Positions 51,563 through 58,117 of a DNA stretch of 64,000 nucleotides are shown here, in pieces. The translations under genes were made by a program, and so were the position numbers. How positions within the stretch are numbered: the stretch's first letter is position 1; each line of letters opens with the position of its first letter. This stretch comes from JALZCH01 sp036387315 (lineage in GTDB: Bacteria; Acidobacteriota; Blastocatellia; Pyrinomonadales; Pyrinomonadaceae): positions 1-64,000 of the forward strand of contig DASVTY010000083.1 in assembly GCA_036387315.1 (NCBI GenBank), written 5' to 3'. The notes below the pieces were generated by a model. That model searched no databases, had not been told where the DNA came from, and was given only the letters and a program-made list of their open reading frames with translations.

Positions 51563-51720
51563 TGAAACCACAGATTAACACAGATGTACGCGGATAAATA
51601 AAATGATTCAAACAGGTATGAAGGGGATTAAGGGGATAAATTCAATCTGTTTTTTATCCCCTTAATCCCCTTCATACCTGTTAATTTATCCGCGCTTATC
51701 CATGTCCGTCTGTGGTTTCA
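51563..51720. repeat. Nested inverted-repeat element (158 bases)
   Basis: Three pairs of arms are nested. TGAAACCACAGA (51563-51574) with TCTGTGGTTTCA (51709-51720). GCGGATAAAT (51590-51599) with ATTTATCCGC (51684-51693). A perfect 30-bp pair from 51611-51640 (starts AACAGGTATGAAGGGGATT) with 51653-51682. The arms also contain 9-base direct repeats AAGGGGATT/AAGGGGATA. The right end runs into xseA and encodes its last residues ETTDGHG, so the stop codon of XseA lies inside the element. Confidence 0.85.
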
Positions 51721-53114
51721 CTCTTTCCCGTAACACTACATTTCAAACTGCCGCGCGCGAGTTGTAAATGAACATTTTCTCCCGTTTCGATTTGTGCCGC
51801 GTCGCGCAAAATCTCGCCGTTTTCTTTTTGCGCGAGAGCAAAACCGCGCCCTAAAACTGCAAGTGGCGAAAGCGCGTCAAGCGTTGACGCGGCAAGCCGA
51901 AATTTCTCGCTCGAATCCGACATTTTTAATTGAATTGCGGCATCGAGCTGCTGCTGCAAAGCGCGCAAATTCGATTCGGCGCGGACGGCATTTGTTTTTA
52001 AAATTGCGGGCGTTAATTTGGCGTTCAAGAAATCGAAACGCCTCTGATTTTGTCTGGTTTTATCGAGAAACAGCGTTTTAAGATGCAGCAAATTCGTTTC
52101 GACCAATTGCCTTTTTTCCCGAAACCGAGCCGGAATTTCGGCGAAAATCTGCGCAGCACGCAGTTCTTGCAGACGAGATTTTGATTCTAAAATTTTATAT
52201 TCCATCGCCTGCCGCAAATCTTCCTGCCGTTCAATTAAGAACGCAGCAATTTGCGATTCCTGCGCGGCGACCGATTCGGCGGCGGCGGAAGGCGTCGGGG
52301 CGCGGAAATCGGCGACAAAATCGGCAATCGTAAAATCCGTTTCGTGTCCAACTGCGGAAATCACCGGAATCAGCGAACTGCGAATTGCCCGCGCCACGCG
52401 CTCGTCGTTAAACGCCCACAAATCTTCGGTCGAGCCGCCGCCGCGCCCGACAATCAAAACATCAATCAACTTTTCCCGGTCGCCCGTCTGCAAAGCGCGA
52501 AAATGGTGCTCGTTAGCAAGCTCAATCGCGTCTCGAATCTCCTGCGGCGCGGATTCGCCTTGTACTCGTGTCGGAATCAAAACGATGTCAACCGTTCGAG
52601 TGCGGCGCGCGAGAACGTGCAAAATATCGTGAATTGCAGCGCCTTGCGGCGAAGTGACAACGCCGACTCTTCTGGGAAAAAACGGAAGCGGACGTTTTAA
52701 TTCTTCCGCAAATAAACCTTCCCGTTCAAGCTTTTGTTTTAATTGCTCAAACGCGATTTTCATCGCGCCTTCGCCGACCGGCTCAAGCGATTCGACCAGA
52801 ATTTGATATTCGCCTTTCGGCTGATAAACCGTCAGTTTGCCGGAAACTCTGACCTGCAAACCGTCAAACGGCTGAAATCGAATCCGCAAATTCGAGCCGC
52901 GATAACAAGCCGCCCGCAACTGCGAAAACTCGTCGGAAAGCGTGAAATACCAATGCCCTGAATTCGCCGCCGCAAAATTGGAAATCTCGCCTTCGACCCA
53001 AACGGATTTAAACGAACGCTCGATCACGCTCGAAACTTTCGCCGTTAATTCGGAAACCGAAAGCGGTTTACGTTCTTCTTCGTCAAACAGAGATTGCAGC
53101 AAAGGGCTTTTCAT
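51696..53114 (-). CDS. xseA: Exodeoxyribonuclease VII large subunit
   Basis: 472 residues. The OB-fold starts LSVSELTAKVSSVIERSFKS, then VWVEGEISNFAAANSGHWYF, and the catalytic domain shows FPRRVGVVTSPQGAAIHDIL, LIVGRGGGSTEDLWAFNDER and VARAIRSSLIPVISAVGHET, all XseA hallmarks. A coiled-coil region follows to residue 400. It forms exonuclease VII with XseB and cleaves single-stranded DNA. The last six residues TTDGHG come from the repeat element at the 3' end. The ATG overlaps the methylase stop (53111-53114, ATGA), so translation is linked to the restriction-like unit upstream. Confidence 0.93.
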   Translation of the reverse strand: MKSPLLQSLFDEEERKPLSVSELTAKVSSVIERSFKSVWVEGEISNFAAANSGHWYFTLSDEFSQLRAACYRGSNLRIRFQPFDGLQVRVSGKLTVYQPKGEYQILVESLEPVGEGAMKIAFEQLKQKLEREGLFAEELKRPLPFFPRRVGVVTSPQGAAIHDILHVLARRTRTVDIVLIPTRVQGESAPQEIRDAIELANEHHFRALQTGDREKLIDVLIVGRGGGSTEDLWAFNDERVARAIRSSLIPVISAVGHETDFTIADFVADFRAPTPSAAAESVAAQESQIAAFLIERQEDLRQAMEYKILESKSRLQELRAAQIFAEIPARFREKRQLVETNLLHLKTLFLDKTRQNQRRFDFLNAKLTPAILKTNAVRAESNLRALQQQLDAAIQLKMSDSSEKFRLAASTLDALSPLAVLGRGFALAQKENGEILRDAAQIETGENVHLQLARGSLKCSVTGKSETTDGHG

Positions 53115-53968
53115 TCGGGAATAGTAAATCGTAAATCGTGAATCGAGAAAAGAGGGGCGTTCGATTCAAAATCAAAATTTGAGATTAAAAGCTCGCTGCC
53201 AAGTTGTTTCGAGTTTTCCGTAACGTTTCGCATCCCGTACATCAGATTCCAGGAAATGATGTTGGCAAAAGAAAAAAGCTCGCGTACGAACGGCGAATCG
53301 TCGTAAGTCAAAAGCCAGCGATGCGGGCATTTTTTCAAATTAGAGGCAAAACGCTCGTGGTCAAAATTTTTGTGCAGCTTGCCGTTTTTGCCATACAAAG
53401 CCGAACTTATCGCGCTGAAATACGGCGGATCGAGAAACAAAAACACATCTTCGCCTGGCGCACTGAGGAGTTCTTCGTAATCAAAATTTGTAATTTTTAC
53501 ATCGCGCAAAACTTCCGGCATTTTTATCAGCCGTTCAATGCTCGAATCGGTAAAGCGCAAGCGAAAGGCTTGTTCGGAAAAACCTCCGGCTTCGGTCGTG
53601 CCGGAAAACGTGATTCGATTAAAAACAAAAAACGCGGCGGCAGTTTCGAGCGAATTAAAATTTTCTATGTTTGCTTGCAGGAAGCGGTGAAGCTCTTTGC
53701 CGTTGGCAAATTCACGTTTCCATTGCCAAATTAACTTGATTAAATTTTCCGAATTGTTTTGCAATTCGCTCCAAAAATCTATGAGTTCGGAATATTTGTC
53801 GTTTATCCAAAATTTACTGTCGGGATGTTTTTGCCTCAGATGAATAAAAACCGAGCCGCCGCCGACAAAAGGCTCACGAAATTCCGAAAATGGCGGCAGC
53901 AAAGCAGCAATTTTTTCAACCGCGCGACTTTTACCGCCCGGATAACGTAAAGGGCTGCGAATCATCAA
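53111..53968 (-). CDS. dam: D12-class (Dam-like) DNA adenine methyltransferase
   Basis: 285 residues. Start MMIRSPLRYPGGKSRAVEKI with the FxGxG-like SAM region FREPFVGGGSVFIHLRQ. INDKYSELIDFWSELQNN follows, and the catalytic motif IV is FLFLDPPYFSAISSALYGK (DPPY). This is the D12 N6-adenine class (Dam, DpnM). It methylates an adenine in a short palindrome, sequence unknown. The gene overlaps the nuclease gene by four bases (53965-53968), fitting a type II restriction-modification pair. The last ten residues SIHDLRFTIPE are encoded by a heptamer tandem repeat (53124-53144). Confidence 0.9.
   Translation of the reverse strand: MMIRSPLRYPGGKSRAVEKIAALLPPFSEFREPFVGGGSVFIHLRQKHPDSKFWINDKYSELIDFWSELQNNSENLIKLIWQWKREFANGKELHRFLQANIENFNSLETAAAFFVFNRITFSGTTEAGGFSEQAFRLRFTDSSIERLIKMPEVLRDVKITNFDYEELLSAPGEDVFLFLDPPYFSAISSALYGKNGKLHKNFDHERFASNLKKCPHRWLLTYDDSPFVRELFSFANIISWNLMYGMRNVTENSKQLGSELLISNFDFESNAPLFSIHDLRFTIPE
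53124..53144. repeat. Heptamer tandem repeat inside the methylase 3' end
   Basis: Three adjacent copies GTAAATC, GTAAATC and GTGAATC are present. Read on the minus strand they encode the near C-terminal HDLRFT of the methyltransferase. Heptamer tandem repeats of this kind are known in other bacterial genomes, notably cyanobacteria. Confidence 0.6.
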
Positions 53969-55059
53969 TTTCCTATTCTAACGACAAAATTGTTTTGCCG
54001 CGCTTCGGCAAAAAGATTTTGAGTCAATAAAATTTGTCTGGCGTTGAAATTATTCATTTGGAAAAAGCTGTTTTGTTCTTTCTGCTCATTTTCCGAAGTA
54101 ATTGAACTAACAAGCGCATTTCCTGTTAATTGTAAAACAGAGCGGTGAATATGCCGAACATTATCAACCGCAACGTTTTCCAAATTGCTGTAAAGCATCA
54201 TTTTGACAAGACCGTCTTTAATATCGCTCAAGCTGGGCAGATTCGACGAATTGCTGTGTTTACTTTCAATCAACTCGGCAATTCCATTTTCAATCTTGAT
54301 TTCATCAACTGTAAAATAATATTTGCCGCCGAGAAAATTTGTAATTGTAATTTTGGCTTTTGTCGCAGTCGCTAACAGTTCTTTTGGCTGCAAAGTCGCA
54401 AATTCACGCCGCTGCGCTCCAAGCGCTTTTTGGCGAGAGCTTTTTTGAAATGCTTCCAAACTTTCTTCAACAACGGCTGCAAATTTTCTTAATCCTTCCG
54501 CGCTATGAAGCAGGATTCCGGTTTTCAGCGAAATTTGTTCATAAGCGATTTGAGTTTTCTTCAAAATCTGCGGCAAATTCGCTAATTCTTTCAGATTCCA
54601 ATGCAGCGCTGAACTAAAATAATTGCCGATTTCGCTGATTTTATTAATGACGTGAGAATTATCAAGTTTTTGATTAGTGATTTTCCCGGCAAGTTTCGGG
54701 TGCTTATTCGCGTCCCGCACAAAAGTCAGAATTACATAAACATCAAGCAAGCTCATCAACGCGATTGTGTCCCATTGAACAAAATCACGGTCGCCTTTGA
54801 GTCCTTCGTCAATTACAACCGGAATTATCGTGAGGCGTTTCGAGGTAGAAAGCGTGTTATAGACTCTTTCATAAGGATAAGACCGCGTACGTTTTGGCGT
54901 ACGCCATTTGCTGATTGCAAAGGAATTCTGAATATTTGTAACGAGACACGAAGCCGGAATTTGATTAACGTCAAAATCGCTAAAAGAAATCTGTTTTAGT
55001 TGTTTTTGCAAAAGTGGTTGATAGGAAATTCCCTTGACGATTTCGGCGCTAATCTCCAT
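53965..55059 (-). CDS. PD-(D/E)XK-like nuclease, probable type II restriction enzyme
   Basis: 364 residues. A conserved N-terminal block KRTRSYPYERVYNTLSTSKR and the core KYYFTVDEIKIENGIAELIE with SKH form D252-x12-E265-x-K267, the PD-(D/E)XK layout. KAKITITNFLGGKYYFTVDE, then LPSLSDIKDGLVKMMLYSNL, is shared with the C-terminal part of the next gene. No DNA-binding domain I know is visible. Its overlap with the Dam-type methylase suggests a restriction-modification pair, the methylase protecting and this protein cutting. Nuclease activity is inference from motif geometry and context. Confidence 0.6.
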   Translation of the reverse strand: MEISAEIVKGISYQPLLQKQLKQISFSDFDVNQIPASCLVTNIQNSFAISKWRTPKRTRSYPYERVYNTLSTSKRLTIIPVVIDEGLKGDRDFVQWDTIALMSLLDVYVILTFVRDANKHPKLAGKITNQKLDNSHVINKISEIGNYFSSALHWNLKELANLPQILKKTQIAYEQISLKTGILLHSAEGLRKFAAVVEESLEAFQKSSRQKALGAQRREFATLQPKELLATATKAKITITNFLGGKYYFTVDEIKIENGIAELIESKHSNSSNLPSLSDIKDGLVKMMLYSNLENVAVDNVRHIHRSVLQLTGNALVSSITSENEQKEQNSFFQMNNFNARQILLTQNLFAEARQNNFVVRIGN

Positions 55060-55061
55060 CT

Positions 55062-58019
55062 TTATTTTGTTGTGGCTTGTTCCAGTTTAATCAGAAAATT
55101 GTTTGCCTGCGCTTCGGCGAAGAGCTTTTTCAAGAGTTCGGCTTGTTTCGAGTAGAAACGATTTGTTTCGATGAATTTTGCGAGTTCTACCTGTTTGGCT
55201 TCCGATGTAATCGCGCCTTGCATTTCATTGGCAGTCAGACGCAGAACGGGAACAAATTTGACTGATTTTCCCGCGCGACGGACATCAATCAGATTGCGAT
55301 ACAAAATCATTTTTATCAGCCCGTCTTTGATGTCGCTCGTGTGAGTTAATTTTCCGCGCTGGGTGTGTTTCGATTCGATTAAATACAAGATTCCGTTTTC
55401 GTAAACCGCTTCGTCAACCGTCAGAAAATATTTGCCGCCGAGATAATCCGCGATTGTGATGCGGCTTTTCGTTTGCGTCGGCATCGTTTCTTTCGGCTGG
55501 TCGGTTTGAATTTCGCGCCGCTGCGCCTGCTGGGATTTTTGGCGGGAAAATTCTAAAAACTGCACGATGTCGCCCGTTAATTTGCGCTCGAAATTTTCAA
55601 CTCCCGCCGAGTCGTGCATTTTAACGCCCATCGTTTCGGAGATTTTTTGATAAGCGGTTTTCGCCAGTTCAAGCGTTTGTTTTAAATTTTTCAGCTCGCG
55701 CAGATTCCACTCGAAAGCCGAAAGATTTGTCCGGCTCAAGTCTTTTAATTTCGTCTGGATAAATTCATTGTTAAATTGCTGCCCGATTAAACTGTCGGCG
55801 CGTCGAGGACTTTTTTCCGCCCGGTCGTAATAACCCAAAACCGCGTAAACTTCCAGAAGATTCAAAAGCGAAAAAGTGTCCCAGGCTAAAAAATCGCGCT
55901 CGCCCGATTGTCCTTCGTCTTTTAAGACCGGAATCACGGCGGCGCGTTTTTGATATGCGAGAGTGTTGTAAAGGCGTTCGTAAGGATAAGAGCGTGTGCG
56001 TTTTGGCGAAACCCAGCGGCTGACGGCGACTTTTTTATCGCCGTAGGTTAAAACAAACGCGGGCGGCGCACGATTGACATCCAGAGTTTCAAGCGGAAAC
56101 TCGCGCAAATCTTCGGTCGCCAAAGGCTTATATTTTATTTGCTTGATTTCGCCCGTGATGTTTGAATCTTGAAAACTTTCGGGCGCGAAAGAAATTTTTT
56201 GAAAAACTGCGGGCGCAGTTTCTTTTGTTTCGATTTCTATTTTGCGGCTTTGCAAACGCGGCGGAACTGAAACGCTCGCTCCCAGCCGGACAAAAGCGTT
56301 TTCGCGTTTGACCGTGACGCGCGGCGCGGCTTTGGATTTTGATTGGTAAGTCAAGGTGTAAGCGGTGCGAAGCTGCGCGACGACATCTTCGTAAACTTTT
56401 TGCAATTCTTCGATTTGGCGAATCGGAAAATAAACGCCGCCCGAAACTTCGGCTAATCTTTTGGCTTCTTCTTCGGCTTTCGTCGTCAGAGTCAAATAAC
56501 GATTTCTGAGCGGATCAATAGTCTGAGTTGATTCGGGAACATTCGCCGCCGGAATCAAGCCCGAAGGCACGTAGAGCGGATAAATGAGCGCGCCGGATTC
56601 TTCGATTGCGCCGAGCAGCGATTCAAACGGAATGAAAGAGCGCGTGTCGTCGCCGTCGGAAAGAATCACAATTGCCGTGCGCTCGCCGCGCAGCGGTTTT
56701 AAAGTTTCGACGAGCGTAAAAGCGAGCGAGTCGTAAAGCGCCGTGCCGCCGCCCGCGTCAAATGTATCGAGCGAATCGGAAAGCGCCCGCTTGTTGCCGG
56801 AAAAATTCGATAAAACCTGCACGTCGTCGCGGAAAGTGATGATTGCGAGACTGTCCTGCGGGCTGACGGTGTTGATAAAATTGCGCGCGGCTTTGCGGAT
56901 AAAATCAATGCGCTCTTCGACGCTGCCCGAAACGTCGAGCAGCAGGACGAGATTAAAAGGCGTTGCGGTTGACTGCAAATCGAGAACTTCGCGTTCAGCG
57001 CCGGCTTCAAAAATTGCGAAATCCTGTTTTGATAAACCGTTGACGGCGCGCCCGTTTTTGTCCGTGACGCTGACGTTTAATCGTCGCGCCGAATCCGAAA
57101 CGTTGGCGGGAGCATCCGGCGAATTAGGGCGTTTGACGATTGTCGGCTCGCTGCGAAACGGCGGCAGAGTTTTCGCATAATCGCCGAATCTTCGCGGACT
57201 GACTTTGCGAATCGCATCGGTTAAAACGCGGTCGCCGCTTTGAATGATTGTTTTCGCGGCTCTCGTCAACTCGCGGTCGCGCAAATCCGAAGGCACTTCC
57301 GAAGGCGGAACGTTTAACAAAATCACTCCGCGCGCCGTCGTAAAATTCAACGAGATTAAGCTGTCCTCGGTTTTCGCTTTTCGGTCTTCGCTTTTTTTCT
57401 TTTTTTCTTTTTTGTCCGCTGTCGGTTGCGCCTCGTCGGTTGGTTCTCCAGGTTCATCGGATTCTTCCGACTTTGGACTTTTTTTATCGGGTTCGTTTAA
57501 TTCGCCTTTGACAGAGAATTTGCCGCCTGCTTTTTCTTTGACTTCGGCAAGAGTCAAATCGCTCAACAAAAGCGGGCGTCTTTCCGTCCAGAGAAAGTTG
57601 TATTTGATTGCTTCGGTCGGCACTTCAGCGTAAATTGTGCCGGTTTCGGTTGTGACATCTGCCGATTCGAGATTTCCGCCGACTTCAACAGCGCCGTCTT
57701 TGCCGACGATTTTCAGCCGCGTCCGTTCCGGCACGCGCAGAGTCAAATCAATGCGCCGCGCCGTTTCGCCGACTGTTATTGAAAGCACGCCTCGTTCACT
57801 TTTTACAGTGACATCGGTTTCCGAAACCGGAGAATTCGGCGAGTCTGCGGTCAAAAGAATTTTGTCGCCCGTTTCTTCGGCGACGACGCGAATTGTTCCT
57901 CGCGTGTTCGTAACGGCAAGCTGCGGTCGAGCGCCGGTCGGAATCTCTCGCGAAATGCCCTGCGCGGCGGCGAAAGAGCAAAATAAAACGGTGAGAAATA
58001 ATACTACTGCAAATCTCAT
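55062..58019 (-). CDS. Signal peptide + beta domain + VWA domain fused to a PD-(D/E)XK-like nuclease domain
   Basis: 985 residues. Residues 1-20 are a Sec signal (MRFAVVLFLTVLFCSFAAAQ). Residues 30-135 form a DUF4097-like beta domain, followed by a Lys/Glu-rich linker (170-220). Residues 310-590 are a VWA of the acidobacterial type with MIDAS D362, S364, S366 (LLLDVSGSVEER), GGGTALYDS and VILSDGDD. Residues 619-985 match the 364-residue nuclease at 53965-55059 from its first residues on: KRTRSYPYERLYNTL (673-687), and D869 with E882-x-K884 (TVDEAVYENGILYLIESKH). The stop is two bases from the next ATG. A tandem nuclease duplication with one copy fused onto a VWA gene is the simplest reading. 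A signal peptide with a nuclease is unexpected. Confidence 0.75.
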   Translation of the reverse strand: MRFAVVLFLTVLFCSFAAAQGISREIPTGARPQLAVTNTRGTIRVVAEETGDKILLTADSPNSPVSETDVTVKSERGVLSITVGETARRIDLTLRVPERTRLKIVGKDGAVEVGGNLESADVTTETGTIYAEVPTEAIKYNFLWTERRPLLLSDLTLAEVKEKAGGKFSVKGELNEPDKKSPKSEESDEPGEPTDEAQPTADKKEKKKKSEDRKAKTEDSLISLNFTTARGVILLNVPPSEVPSDLRDRELTRAAKTIIQSGDRVLTDAIRKVSPRRFGDYAKTLPPFRSEPTIVKRPNSPDAPANVSDSARRLNVSVTDKNGRAVNGLSKQDFAIFEAGAEREVLDLQSTATPFNLVLLLDVSGSVEERIDFIRKAARNFINTVSPQDSLAIITFRDDVQVLSNFSGNKRALSDSLDTFDAGGGTALYDSLAFTLVETLKPLRGERTAIVILSDGDDTRSFIPFESLLGAIEESGALIYPLYVPSGLIPAANVPESTQTIDPLRNRYLTLTTKAEEEAKRLAEVSGGVYFPIRQIEELQKVYEDVVAQLRTAYTLTYQSKSKAAPRVTVKRENAFVRLGASVSVPPRLQSRKIEIETKETAPAVFQKISFAPESFQDSNITGEIKQIKYKPLATEDLREFPLETLDVNRAPPAFVLTYGDKKVAVSRWVSPKRTRSYPYERLYNTLAYQKRAAVIPVLKDEGQSGERDFLAWDTFSLLNLLEVYAVLGYYDRAEKSPRRADSLIGQQFNNEFIQTKLKDLSRTNLSAFEWNLRELKNLKQTLELAKTAYQKISETMGVKMHDSAGVENFERKLTGDIVQFLEFSRQKSQQAQRREIQTDQPKETMPTQTKSRITIADYLGGKYFLTVDEAVYENGILYLIESKHTQRGKLTHTSDIKDGLIKMILYRNLIDVRRAGKSVKFVPVLRLTANEMQGAITSEAKQVELAKFIETNRFYSKQAELLKKLFAEAQANNFLIKLEQATTK

Positions 58020-58029
58020 TTTTTAAGAG

Positions 58030-58117
58030 TCGGAGAGTCTGGAGAGTGGTGAGTCCAGAGAGTCAAAAACGAAAATTCAATTGACTCTTAGACCCTTGAC
58101 TCTCCAGACTCACCGGA
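58030..58117. repeat. Inverted-repeat element with GAGAGTC units
   Basis: GGTGAGTCCAGAGAGTCAA near 58048-58066 is mirrored with two mismatches by TTGACTCTCCAGACTCACC near 58096-58114. GAGAGTC/GAGTC units recur through the left arm. The right arm runs into the kinase gene and encodes its final residues GESGESRV. Confidence 0.65.

Noticed and set aside
57244..57633. Ser-rich ORF on the plus strand inside the VWA gene
   Set aside because: It is the shadow of the Lys/Glu-rich linker of the VWA-nuclease protein.
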